Below the pieces are notes generated by a model. That model did not search any database, was not told where the DNA came from, and was given only the letters and a program-made list of their open reading frames with translations. Both the position numbers and the translations under genes were made by a program. Shown here piece by piece: positions 23,587-32,190 of a stretch of DNA of 64,000 bases (position 1 is its first letter; each line of letters starts with the position of its first letter). Origin of the DNA: Prevotella sp. (GTDB lineage Bacteria > Bacteroidota > Bacteroidia > Bacteroidales > Bacteroidaceae). The stretch covers positions 1 to 64,000 of the forward strand of contig JAFVFY010000013.1 of the NCBI GenBank assembly GCA_017475265.1, written 5' to 3'.

Positions 23587-25200
23587 TTAACAAAAAACTT
23601 TCTCAATCTTGCACGTGTGCTGCTTTGTGGTCTCGTCGTAGCTGATGCCGACGAGGAGGATGTTGTCGGTGAAGCGCTTCAGCACGTCGGGATAGTTCTT
23701 CGACGAGCGAAGCGGCAGAGCCGAGCGGTGCTCCTTGATCTGGTCGATGGCGGCGTGCTCTGTCTTGTTCCATTTCAGCTCAACCACGACGGCGGGCAAG
23801 TAACCGCCAGTGCGAGGAATGAACACCAGGTCGGCATAGCCCTTGCCAGTTGGAAGTTCCTGAATGGATACATATTTATCAATGGCGCTTATGTAACCCA
23901 GCTTCAGCACAGAACGCAGGGCCTGCTCATTGTTGTAGAAGTCGGGGCCTGCATCGCTGTCATGTATCTGCCCGACAATTTCTGCCACTAAACGTTCATC
24001 TCCTTCGAGGGTGGCCCTCATCAGACGGTCGGAGAGCTTCACCATAGCCTGTAGCTTCTTGTGCGTCTTGCTGCCGCGCAGGGCCTCGACGAACTCCATG
24101 CGTATCTCCTTGTTGGGGATGGTCACGGTCTCTTCTTCGACGTTATACGACAGATAGCCCAGATGGATGAAGAGCGTGAGCAACTCATCGTCGCTACCTA
24201 TAGAGCTGATATCGAAGCCGAAACGTAGGGCCTTCACTTCCTGACGCTCGCCGCGGAGCAGCTTCTCAAGGCTTTCCTGCACGCCATTCATGTCGAGGTC
24301 TATATATCGCTGGAGGGCTTCGAAGGCAGATGTCCTGCCCCAGTAGTTGCCGTATGCGTGTCGGTTACAGGCCTCCATGACAGAATTTGGATTGAACACA
24401 GCAGGATATTCCGGCCCGAAACTGTAACCGTCGTACCAGCCTTTCATTTCTACGTATTCCATGTCATATTTCTTGCATAGGCACTTCACTTCTGGCTCTG
24501 TGAATCCAATAAAACCTGCTAATATGTCTGCATTTGTCATTGAAAACTCCTTGAAGTCGTTCAGTGCCGACTGCGTGCCATAGCGCTTGATGGGCAAGAT
24601 GCCGGTCATATACACACAGGCGAACACCCTTGGCGTGAAATTGGACTTGAACAATCGGCGGAGGAAATTCACATATTTGTCCATCAGGCTGGGCTTGTCA
24701 GCAGCCTCGCGGCATATCGCATCCCACTCGTCGATGATCATCACAAACTTCTCGCCAGTCGACATGTTTATATCTATCAGCACGTCCATAAGGTCGGCAT
24801 CGTCTTCCACCTCCACTTCGGGATAGGCTTTTTTCAAGTCCTTGATGATAGCGGTCTGCATCAAATCCACAATGTCCTCTCCGCCTGCATATCGGGTGGT
24901 GAAAAAGGTCACGTCGAGAAAGATGGCAGGATATTTGTTCAGGTGCTGCCCAAATGAAGGGTCGGCTGCTATTTTATAGGGTGCAAACAGTTCGCGGCTG
25001 TCCGATGACTTGTCATAATAGGCGTAGAGCATCTGTGCCGCTGCCGTCTTGCCAAAGCGGTGCGGACGGGTGACGCAGGTGAGCATCGTCGGTTTGCTGA
25101 TGGTGGAATTGATGTAGCTGATGAGGTCGGTCTTGTCGACATACTCGCCATTGGCGTAGCGGCGGAACCCGTCATTGCCTCCATTGATGAATTTTCCCAT
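23587..25200 (-). CDS. AAA-ATPase-like / PD-(D/E)XK (DUF1703) protein, copy B
   Basis: A 537-residue paralog of copy A with P-loop RPHRFGKT (45-52), FVMIIDEWD, and the C-terminal nuclease-fold core YADLVFIP ... VVELKW. The first about 155 bp of the 3' end (23602-23756) differ from copy A (12853-13007) at only about five positions, whereas the rest of the genes is clearly more diverged; gene conversion is the simplest reading. Function is not established for the family. Confidence 0.85.
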   Translation of the reverse strand: MGKFINGGNDGFRRYANGEYVDKTDLISYINSTISKPTMLTCVTRPHRFGKTAAAQMLYAYYDKSSDSRELFAPYKIAADPSFGQHLNKYPAIFLDVTFFTTRYAGGEDIVDLMQTAIIKDLKKAYPEVEVEDDADLMDVLIDINMSTGEKFVMIIDEWDAICREAADKPSLMDKYVNFLRRLFKSNFTPRVFACVYMTGILPIKRYGTQSALNDFKEFSMTNADILAGFIGFTEPEVKCLCKKYDMEYVEMKGWYDGYSFGPEYPAVFNPNSVMEACNRHAYGNYWGRTSAFEALQRYIDLDMNGVQESLEKLLRGERQEVKALRFGFDISSIGSDDELLTLFIHLGYLSYNVEEETVTIPNKEIRMEFVEALRGSKTHKKLQAMVKLSDRLMRATLEGDERLVAEIVGQIHDSDAGPDFYNNEQALRSVLKLGYISAIDKYVSIQELPTGKGYADLVFIPRTGGYLPAVVVELKWNKTEHAAIDQIKEHRSALPLRSSKNYPDVLKRFTDNILLVGISYDETTKQHTCKIEKVFC

Positions 25201-25218
25201 ATCTATTTGTATTAGAAT

Positions 25219-25254
25219 TGCACCTGCGCCGGCATGTTTGCCAACACAGGTGCA
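25219..25254 (-). promoter_or_regulatory. Palindromic leader of AAA cassette B
   Basis: GCACCTG...CGGCATGTTTGCC...CAGGTGC forms the same inverted repeat as at 14492-14523 with a few changes that mostly keep pairing of the outer arm. It directly follows the -7 box TATCTTTG on the minus strand. Confidence 0.55.
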
Positions 25255-25287
25255 AAGATACGGATAATTCCCGTAACGGCCAAATTT
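25255..25287 (-). promoter_or_regulatory. Consensus promoter of AAA cassette B
   Basis: Minus strand TTTG, 20-bp spacer, TATCTTTG, the best promoter match in the window. About 80 bp around it are shared with cassette A and similarity stops just before the neighbouring gene's stop at 25308. Confidence 0.65.
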
Positions 25288-25307
25288 CTTATCATTATTT
25301 AATTAAG

Positions 25308-27488
25308 TCAGTCCAACCGGAATTTCACCAGATACAAGGCTCCGGAAGTGGTGTGCTTGCTCTGGAACTTGTACTCCGGACGGCTGAGGTAGTTGCCTAT
25401 CTTCTGGAACGTGCCGGCATCTTCCTTGTAACCCTTGAAACGGCTCTTCAGCAAGGCCGACAGCTCCTTCAGGCTCACCCACTGGCCCTCGTCGGCCTCG
25501 CGGGGCTTCTGTATGACGGCCATGAGCATCTCGCCCAGGCCGTTCAGCCGCTGGTACTGCAGGTTGTGCTCCATCAGGGCGCGCTCCTCGTCCTTCGTCA
25601 GCCAGTAGCGCTCGCCCTGCTGTATCTCCTGCATCAGCTGGGCGTAGAGCTGGTCGTGCTGCACGGGCGTCTCGAAGTCGATGTCGCCGTCGATGCCCAC
25701 GCAGATGAAGCGTCGCGAGCCGGTGGGGTCGGTAAGGGGTGTCTGGTCGTTGGTGGTACCGATGAACGAGGCGTAGCGGCGGTTGGAGGTATAGGCCTTG
25801 CCGTAAGGCGGACGGTACTTCAGGTCGGCGGTCGAGACGAGGTACTTCAGCACCACCTGCTGGCGCTGGGTCACGCGGTCGAACTCGTCGAGGTTGATGA
25901 GCGCAAACGACGAGAGGCCGAGGTTCAGGTCCTGCTCGTTCTTGAAGTTGATGCGGTCGTTGTAATAGTCCATCAGGTCGCGGGGCAGCAGGATGCGGCA
26001 GAAGCTGGACTTGCCGCAGCCCTGGCGGCCTATGAGCAGAGGTACGAGTGCGTTGCCGGTCAGCTGGCCCTTGCCCTGCCACATCGCCACCATCGAGCGC
26101 ATCCAGATGTGGAAGAGCCGGGGCCACTCCTGCCATTGCGTCGGCACACGTCCGGCGAGTGCCGTCACGCGGTCGTGGCCGTCCCATCGCGGCAGGTGCT
26201 CCAGAAAGTCGTACATGGGGTCGTAGCGCTCTATGTCGTCGGAGTTCACGTATCGGCGTATGTCCTTGTCCCAGCAGCGTATGCCCTGTTCCAGTGCCCG
26301 CATGGTGATGCTGTTGCGCGCCTCTTCCGTCAGGTCCTGGAAGGAGAAGCCGATGCCCGTCCTCAGGCGGTATTCGGCCACGCCGCGCATCACGTTCTTG
26401 CGCAGCTCGTAGTTGGCATTAAGGAAGATGTTGACCTTCATTGTCAGCAGCGTCTCCGGCGGTATGTTCTTGGTGCGGCGCATGTTCTTGCGCTCCATGT
26501 ATTCCTCCACGTGCTTGTCGCGGTAGGTGTTCTCAAAGACCTTCCTCACCAGTTCCGACTCGTCCCAGAAGGCGCGGTGCATCATGGCCTGGCGCATGGC
26601 CGGACCCATGGGCAGCCCGGTGTTCAGGCAGTAGCCGGCCAGCCGGCTCAGCAGGGCGTGACAGCGCTCGTCATCGTCGGCGATGCCCACGACGTCGTCG
26701 TAGGCCTTCGACAAGTTGAACTCATAGACCGTATTCAGACGCTCGTAGCTGCTGATGTCCAGCCCTATGTCGCCTGTCTGCTCCTGCGTCGATGACGGAC
26801 GGTTCAGCGCATTGGTGGCCTTCTCGGCCTTGGCGTAGATGGGCGTGGCCAACGGGTTGAAGGCCACGCCGGGGTCGTAGCTGACGTAGCAGATGCGCTG
26901 TGGCATAGGCTCCAGCTTCTCGATGGTGACACCCAGCTGACCGTTGTATATCATGCGGGCCCGCTCATAGAGATTCTCGTGAAACAGCGCGACGGCCTCA
27001 AGGGATGCAGGCAGCCGCTCCGGTTCTTGGGAACCAGTGTCGGAGTGTTGCCCCCATGCCTTTGGGAACAGCTCGCCGCGGCATACTATCTTCACCGACT
27101 GCCCATCGACTCCCACGAAAGCCATCAGCGTCTGGGGCATCTCCGCCGCCCCGCGCCTCACGGCATTGGCCTCGTCACGCCCCGTCAGGTTGTTCACCTC
27201 TAACAGCACCAGCCCTGTGTAGCCCTTCGTCACCCGTTCGCCCATGCGGTTCTCCTGCTCCAGGGCGAAGCAGATACGTGGCAGGTTCCTGACCCAGCCC
27301 GTGTCGCCGCTGAGCGACCCGTCATTGTTGCGCTGGAGAAACGATGCCAGCGGATATACTTTGCGGAACTCGCGCACCTGTTCCTTGTATTCTCCCTGCC
27401 GGATGATGTCCACCACTTCCTGCAGCTCCGTCAGCCGCAGGGTGTCCTTACCCCTGTAGTTCTTGATGATAGTGATTTTCGTTGCCAT
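25308..27488 (-). CDS. VirE_N (BT4734-like) / VapE-type primase-helicase protein
   Basis: A 726-residue protein of the Bacteroidota VirE_N-VapE type. The N-terminal half has the BT4734-like pattern with CYVSYDP (200-206) and NPLA. The C-terminal half is a VapE/SF3-like ATPase with Walker A GRQGCGKSS (487-495), FALINLDEFD and TNDQTPLTDPTGSRRF (sensor and arginine region), then a winged-helix tail of the DUF3874 type. Such proteins resemble phage and satellite replication initiators. The 640 bp upstream hold two phased motif arrays, so it may act at that site. Likely part of an integrated element; no integrase is visible in the window. Confidence 0.8.
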   Translation of the reverse strand: MATKITIIKNYRGKDTLRLTELQEVVDIIRQGEYKEQVREFRKVYPLASFLQRNNDGSLSGDTGWVRNLPRICFALEQENRMGERVTKGYTGLVLLEVNNLTGRDEANAVRRGAAEMPQTLMAFVGVDGQSVKIVCRGELFPKAWGQHSDTGSQEPERLPASLEAVALFHENLYERARMIYNGQLGVTIEKLEPMPQRICYVSYDPGVAFNPLATPIYAKAEKATNALNRPSSTQEQTGDIGLDISSYERLNTVYEFNLSKAYDDVVGIADDDERCHALLSRLAGYCLNTGLPMGPAMRQAMMHRAFWDESELVRKVFENTYRDKHVEEYMERKNMRRTKNIPPETLLTMKVNIFLNANYELRKNVMRGVAEYRLRTGIGFSFQDLTEEARNSITMRALEQGIRCWDKDIRRYVNSDDIERYDPMYDFLEHLPRWDGHDRVTALAGRVPTQWQEWPRLFHIWMRSMVAMWQGKGQLTGNALVPLLIGRQGCGKSSFCRILLPRDLMDYYNDRINFKNEQDLNLGLSSFALINLDEFDRVTQRQQVVLKYLVSTADLKYRPPYGKAYTSNRRYASFIGTTNDQTPLTDPTGSRRFICVGIDGDIDFETPVQHDQLYAQLMQEIQQGERYWLTKDEERALMEHNLQYQRLNGLGEMLMAVIQKPREADEGQWVSLKELSALLKSRFKGYKEDAGTFQKIGNYLSRPEYKFQSKHTTSGALYLVKFRLD

Positions 27489-27574
27489 GTTCGTATAGTT
27501 TTATCTGTTCGTCTGCAAAGGTAATAAAAAACTGTGAGCTGGCCAAATCTTTCTTCATTAAAAATCTTAAAAAT

Positions 27575-28002
27575 AGCCATCAGCCATCATCTTTAGTATT
27601 AACTTACATAATATCAAATGATTATCCTATGATGGCTTGCCTCTAAAGCCGTCATATAGCCATCATATAGCCGTCATAGTTCCAGCCCACCCTACCCTTC
27701 TCCTACCATCATAGCCGTTCTCTCTCATCATCAGAACGTCAGTTCCCCATAGTTTCAACGGAGGAAACTAACAGTTTCAATGGGAGAAACAAACTGTTTC
27801 TCCCATGGAAACAATTTGTTTCCTCTATTATTGTTATCATGAAACACCGTTTAAACCAGCAAGTTACCTTACTATTTCCTACATTTTTGACTACTTATCC
27901 AACAAAATGAGGGCTGTATGACGGCTATATGATGGCTCAAAATGTAAGCCGTCATAGTATAACATTTTGTAAACCAATAATATAACTATAAGAATGATGG
28001 CT
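27575..28002. repeat. AGCCRTCAT iteron-like motif array
   Basis: Nine exact AGCCRTCAT copies. Forward: 27582, 27647, 27658, 27669, 27947. Reverse: 27629, 27918, 27929, 27994 (leftmost bases). A degenerate copy is at 27575. Neighbouring copies at 27647/27658/27669 and 27918/27929 are exactly 11 bp apart, one helical turn, so a protein could bind them side by side. Confidence 0.75.
27752..27822. repeat. GTTTC/GAAAC ladder with 22-bp period
   Basis: GTTTC starts at 27752, 27774, 27796 and 27818; GAAAC at 27764, 27786 and 27808. Each series has an exact 22-bp period and the two interleave at 10-12 bp. Local palindromes include a 12-bp-armed one (27780-27791 with 27795-27806) and GGAAACAA/TTGTTTCC (27807-27814, 27816-27823). 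Confidence 0.8.
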
Positions 28003-28036
28003 TGAGCCATTTTTTTAATTTTTTTTTGAGAATAAG

Positions 28037-28068
28037 TTTGCAAGTATCACATATTTTTCACACCTTTG
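28037..28068 (+). promoter_or_regulatory. Plus-strand promoter with no intact gene
   Basis: TTTG (28037-28040), a 20-bp spacer and CACCTTTG (28061-28068), near consensus. An ATG follows at 28074, but its frame gives only 39 codons and runs into the antisense 3' end of the restriction helicase gene. The gene once served is probably cut off at the island edge. Confidence 0.4.
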
Positions 28069-28126
28069 CACCCATGATGACAAATAGTGAAAAAGAAAAA
28101 CGAGATGTGTCGTGGCGACCGTCCCA

Positions 28127-31100
28127 TCACCCCCGAGCAGCAGACGCGAACTCCTGTTCTATGAGTTCTTCCATCCGTCCTTCCTTGGCGTAGGGGACGG
28201 TGTCCACCTGCCGGAAATTGCTCTGCTCTGGCCGCAGAGTGGGGTCGAAGCCGAGAATGTATCGGGTGGCGATGAGATAGATGATACGTGTCGGGGCGAA
28301 GCCATAGACCTGATGGCGGAGGATGTGCAGGATGCGCTCACGGTCATCGGGAATCTGACGGCGCATCTCCACATTATTATATAGTCGGCGCACAATCTCC
28401 GTGACGTACAGGCCTGACTTCATGTAAAGGTCGGCAAATGTCTTCTGGGGGTCTTCAAAGATATGGGGATTCTCCGTCTCAAGCAAGTCCACCATCTTCC
28501 TGACCACCCATTTGGGCGTAAAAATCTGGTTGGTTTTTTGCGGGGGAATATAGTCGAAGATGTCCTCGGTATGCGACTCATCGAAATAGTTGGCCAGTTC
28601 CTGCCGTTTCTTCCGGAACTCGGCTATGGCATCGTCGAACACCACCTCGTCGAACAGATGCCCGTTGAAATGTTCCTGCTTGCCGGTCGTCGCGTTGACG
28701 TAGTCGCCGCCATCCCTGAGGAAACGGAACTCGTCGAGCGTGATGCTGGTCACCTCCTTGAACACATCGTCCTCGATGTTCTTGTCGAAATTGTCGAGCG
28801 TCAGGCCCCCGTTGTCGTAGGCCATGATGAAGCTGGGGATGGTTCGTGAAAAACCGCGCAGATGGGCACGCACCTCGTCCTCCACGCTGTCTTTCCTCCG
28901 TTCTTCCTTGTCCTTCTCAATGCGCTCGATGACCTCCTTGGGCTTATTGTTCACGATGTCGTCGGTAGCCTCTTTGATGGCATCGTTCACACCCTTCATG
29001 GCCGCCTCCATCTCTTGGCGTAAGGCCTTTTCGGCATCGTTCACCTCCCGCTCGGTTGTCGCCTGCCGAAGGGCCTCCTTGTGGTTCACTTCGGCTATTC
29101 GGCGCTGTTGCTCAAAGTCGCCCTTGATCTTCTCTATCTTGGCATCCAGCTCTTTCCGTTGCTCCCTGACCATTCGCTTCGTCTGCGCCTGCTTCAATCC
29201 GTATTCTTCCGATGCCGGATGGATGATGTTCTGCTCGACGGTCGTTTTCAGACTTTCAGCCACATGGTCGATGGCTGCCAGCACCTGGTCGGCCTCCTCT
29301 GCCGCCATCGGTATCTCTATCTCGTCGAAGGTCTCATACAACTTGTCGCCGAATATCTGCTGTTCCTGCCCCACGATGACCTCTGTCGGAATAGTGACCT
29401 CGCCGTTCTCGTCCACCGACACATTCCCCGCTTCGTCGAGCGATGTCTTTGAGGTGCGCCCCCGCTCTTCCTGCGCCTTGTCCATTTTCTTCAGTATCTC
29501 GCCCACGATGGCGGGAGCACTGAAGATGTTGGCGATGTTGCGGAACAGCAGATTGCTCATGAAGCCACGCCTCACCACTTCTTCGCATTTTATCTTCCTC
29601 GGGATGCTCAGCACCAGGCGCTCGTCTATCTGCATCATCCGTCCTTCCTCGTCCTCCGCTATGACGGGGAAGAAGTTCAGCAGCTGACGTATGTTCTGCT
29701 GGCGCTCTTCGGTCGTGCCGTTGCCTCCTGAGGTGCCTTTTTTCAGGTTGTTGGCAAACTCGTCGTAGAGCATCAGCGTGCGGGCGGGGTCGAAGTCGAA
29801 GACGTAGGCATTTTCCTTCCTCACTATCTTTCCTCCTTCCGAATATTCGTAGGGGTTCTGTGCCCGGAAAGCGGCCTGCATATACAACTGAGCGCTCTGC
29901 ATGTTGCTGAGCATCAGCACGCCGCTCCATTCAGGGATGGTGACGCCCGTAGTAAGCTGGCCTACACTCAGCGTTATCGTCTTGTCGTGGGTCTTGATGG
30001 CTGCCTTCACCTTATTATAAGCCTTGATGGTTTCCTCGTTTTCTTCAAGCTTTCCGTCGCCTGCCGCCAACACCACTTCGTAGTCCTCAAAGCCGCTTCC
30101 TTCCTCTTTCAGCAGTTTGGCCAGGGCCTTGGTGCTATCCACTCGGTTGAGCAGCCATAGCGTATGAGCCATCTCCTTTCTCAGCTCTTCCGTAGAGAAG
30201 GGAAACTTCTCTTGCATAGTGAGTGCCTGAAGGAACTTGCGTACTTGCGGCTCATGCTCAAACGAACCATTCTCATTTGTCTTGAAGAACTCGTTGAGAT
30301 CGAAGGCGTAGTCTATGGTATCGCCCTCGTCAAGTTCCATCCCCTGCTTCACCTTTTCACGCACGATGTCGCTCATGCGATAGGTAAAAAGGTTCAGGCG
30401 GGGCATGTCCTGGTATGGGTTATGGTCGTCGCTTGCCCATTCTGCTTTGGCCTCCTGCTCGTCGGCATAGCTCCAGTTGAATATCTGACGGTCGCCGAAC
30501 TCCCCCGATGCGATGGCCTTGAACGGGGTGCCGCTGAGATAGAGCGTAAAGCGCCGCTGGATGTTGTTGAAGGCGCGGTCGGTACGCATCGTGTCCACGC
30601 CCTCGTGGCTCTCGTCCACTATCAGCAGGTCCCAACGCAGCTCCTTGATCCATTTCAACTTGTCGTGTCGGCCTCCGAAATAGACGGAGCCTTTCAGCCC
30701 CTGCAAGCTCTCGAAGCATATCTGCCCTGCGAAGTCCTCGCCGGGTTGTCGCCGCCATTTCAGGAACATATCCCTTGTCATCACGCCAGCGCGACCCCGC
30801 AGCGAATCGTTGTCGCTCACAAAGCGGTAGCCCGACTGCCCCGACATGAATTTCTCGTAGTCGTCGTACCAAGAGTTGGCTATCGACGGGCGGTTGGTGA
30901 CTATCAGCACATTCTTCGCCTTCATCTGCCTTATCAGGTCGTAGGCCGTGAGGGTCTTGCCGAAGCGCGGCTTGGCGTTCCACAGGAACCGCCCCTCGCC
31001 GTTATGGGCCTCAAGGTAGGCTTTTGTCATGTCCACGGCATCCTGCTGTTCCTTACGCAGCTTATAGCTGTAGTGCAGGCCTTTCTGCTGATAGCTGCGA

Positions 31101-31438
31101 GTGGTGAACTCCTCGAAGAACTGCCGCAGCATGGTGCCGTCGATACGGAACCATTCCGTGTGGTCGTTACGCTCCACGCCTTTGTATTCCGTCAGGTAGT
31201 CGTGGAAGTCGTGGTCGCGGAAATAGGTGCAGTCGTCACGATACATGGCGATGTCTTTCCACTCCAGTTTGTGGATGACATCCACCGTATGCGTCTGTTG
31301 CTTGATGCGCTTGTTGACGCCCTGCTCTGTGTCGCCAATCTTCAGCCATCCGTCGTGGCGGGCTATCTCAGGTGTGCTGTAGGCATACATCATCCTGACG
31401 AAAGAGTTGAAACTATGTATCTTCGTTGCATCCATCAT
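28127..31438 (-). CDS. GIY-YIG / DEAD-helicase restriction protein
   Basis: A 1103-residue protein. Residues 18-45 (YAYSTP ... WLKIGDTEQGVNKRI) match a GIY-YIG-type nuclease start (T5orf172-like). An SF2 helicase follows: AKPRFGKT (155-162), VDESH (274-278), LYLSGTP (about 303-309), then helicase C motifs. A charged coiled coil lies about 770-870. The C-terminal 130 residues (FTPKWVVRKMVD at about 973, then ADLYMKSGLYVTEIV) resemble the start of an N6-adenine methylase domain with a degenerate SAM motif and no NPPY. With the methylase at 32191-34065 it forms a restriction-modification-like pair. Specificity cannot be inferred. Confidence 0.75.
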   Translation of the reverse strand: MMDATKIHSFNSFVRMMYAYSTPEIARHDGWLKIGDTEQGVNKRIKQQTHTVDVIHKLEWKDIAMYRDDCTYFRDHDFHDYLTEYKGVERNDHTEWFRIDGTMLRQFFEEFTTRSYQQKGLHYSYKLRKEQQDAVDMTKAYLEAHNGEGRFLWNAKPRFGKTLTAYDLIRQMKAKNVLIVTNRPSIANSWYDDYEKFMSGQSGYRFVSDNDSLRGRAGVMTRDMFLKWRRQPGEDFAGQICFESLQGLKGSVYFGGRHDKLKWIKELRWDLLIVDESHEGVDTMRTDRAFNNIQRRFTLYLSGTPFKAIASGEFGDRQIFNWSYADEQEAKAEWASDDHNPYQDMPRLNLFTYRMSDIVREKVKQGMELDEGDTIDYAFDLNEFFKTNENGSFEHEPQVRKFLQALTMQEKFPFSTEELRKEMAHTLWLLNRVDSTKALAKLLKEEGSGFEDYEVVLAAGDGKLEENEETIKAYNKVKAAIKTHDKTITLSVGQLTTGVTIPEWSGVLMLSNMQSAQLYMQAAFRAQNPYEYSEGGKIVRKENAYVFDFDPARTLMLYDEFANNLKKGTSGGNGTTEERQQNIRQLLNFFPVIAEDEEGRMMQIDERLVLSIPRKIKCEEVVRRGFMSNLLFRNIANIFSAPAIVGEILKKMDKAQEERGRTSKTSLDEAGNVSVDENGEVTIPTEVIVGQEQQIFGDKLYETFDEIEIPMAAEEADQVLAAIDHVAESLKTTVEQNIIHPASEEYGLKQAQTKRMVREQRKELDAKIEKIKGDFEQQRRIAEVNHKEALRQATTEREVNDAEKALRQEMEAAMKGVNDAIKEATDDIVNNKPKEVIERIEKDKEERRKDSVEDEVRAHLRGFSRTIPSFIMAYDNGGLTLDNFDKNIEDDVFKEVTSITLDEFRFLRDGGDYVNATTGKQEHFNGHLFDEVVFDDAIAEFRKKRQELANYFDESHTEDIFDYIPPQKTNQIFTPKWVVRKMVDLLETENPHIFEDPQKTFADLYMKSGLYVTEIVRRLYNNVEMRRQIPDDRERILHILRHQVYGFAPTRIIYLIATRYILGFDPTLRPEQSNFRQVDTVPYAKEGRMEELIEQEFASAARG

Positions 31439-31453
31439 TTTTCTTTCATTTTT

Positions 31454-31484
31454 TTTGCTATTTCAGAAATTGTTCTTAATTTTG
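31454..31484 (+). promoter_or_regulatory. Promoter of the vapBC-like module
   Basis: TTTG (31454-31457), 19-bp spacer, TAATTTTG (31477-31484): full consensus on the plus strand within the 72-bp gap between the restriction gene start and the antitoxin start. Confidence 0.6.
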
Positions 31485-31510
31485 CAGCGGTAATCATTTA
31501 ATAATGGCTT

Positions 31511-31771
31511 ATGACAACATTTGCTTTAAATAATCTTTGGACTTATCTGCAGGGACTTTCGCTCTCGCAGAACGATCGTGAGTGGCTGGCTAACAAGCTG
31601 ATTATGCCAGCTGATAATAAGGCCGTCACCCTTACACCAGAGGAGCGAAAGGCTCGTTTTCTTAAATTGGAAGGGATATGGTCTGAGACGGAAGAGGGAG
31701 AGGCGTATTATCAGATGATGAAACATCGTAACGACAATATGCCTATCAGAGAGATCAATCTTGATGATTAG
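31511..31771 (+). CDS. VapB-like antitoxin
   Basis: An 86-residue acidic protein directly upstream of a PIN-domain toxin (6-bp gap), the usual antitoxin position. It shows no clear AbrB or MetJ DNA-binding motif; the C-terminal half (about 45-86) is charged and likely contacts the toxin. The pair sits on the plus strand between two minus-strand restriction-modification genes and has its own promoter. Identification rests on context more than on family match. Confidence 0.6.
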   Translation: MTTFALNNLWTYLQGLSLSQNDREWLANKLIMPADNKAVTLTPEERKARFLKLEGIWSETEEGEAYYQMMKHRNDNMPIREINLDD

Positions 31772-31777
31772 ACGGTT

Positions 31778-32182
31778 ATGGTAGGATACATTCTTGACAC
31801 CGACACTTGGATTGAGTACTTCCACCATCGTAGCGGAATTGGCGCACATATTGCGAAAATATCTCCAGAATACATTTATGCCTCTGAGGTAAGCATTGCA
31901 GAACTCACATACGGAGCGTTGCACAGTGGCAATGTGGAGAAACACATGAGGGAGCCACAAGAGATAGAAAATTCTTTCAAAGTGTTGCCCATCGTAAAAA
32001 ACTGGATAGCAGACTATGCAGAGATTCGACATAGTCTTGCCAGCCAAGGACTTACTGTTGGCAATTTCGACATCATCATTGGTGTTACAGCCCGTCGATT
32101 TGGCCTGACCGTTGTCACACATAACACCAAGCATTTTAGCAAAATGCCTGGCATCCAATGCGTGGACTGGGTTAATCAGTAG
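31778..32182 (+). CDS. vapC: VapC-like PIN-domain ribonuclease toxin
   Basis: A 134-residue PIN-domain protein. The acidic catalytic set is visible: Asp7 (ILDTD), Glu42 (IAELTYG), Asp98 (GNFDIIIG) and the C-terminal THNTKHF with Asn116. Family members are Mg-dependent RNases cutting tRNA or rRNA and are held inactive by VapB. It ends 8 bp before the stop of the methylase gene, which converges on it. Placement inside a restriction-modification locus would penalise loss of the island. Confidence 0.82.
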   Translation: MVGYILDTDTWIEYFHHRSGIGAHIAKISPEYIYASEVSIAELTYGALHSGNVEKHMREPQEIENSFKVLPIVKNWIADYAEIRHSLASQGLTVGNFDIIIGVTARRFGLTVVTHNTKHFSKMPGIQCVDWVNQ

Positions 32183-32190
32183 GCCGTACA

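Larger units (their letters stand above)
27489..28126. promoter_or_regulatory. Intergenic block with two phased motif arrays
   Basis: The 638 bp upstream of the VirE_N/VapE gene encode no protein. They contain AGCCRTCAT motifs in two clusters (27575-27677 and 27918-28002), a GTTTC/GAAAC ladder (27752-27822) between them, A/T-rich stretches and a plus-strand promoter at 28037-28068. The layout resembles a replication origin or a multi-site operator region. Confidence 0.6.

Noticed and set aside
25218-26795. Long plus-strand open frame opposite the VirE_N/VapE gene
   Set aside because: The translation is Val/Leu/His/Ala-rich with no domain pattern, as expected for the antisense of a G/C-rich gene; the minus strand has clear VapE motifs.
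27501-28126. CRISPR array
   Set aside because: The repeats are 9-mers and 5-mers at 11- and 22-bp spacing in both orientations, with no 25-37-bp direct repeats and unique spacers, and there are no cas genes.
30164-31501. 445-codon plus-strand frame opposite the restriction helicase
   Set aside because: No recognisable motif, while the opposite strand encodes GIY-YIG and DESH helicase motifs.
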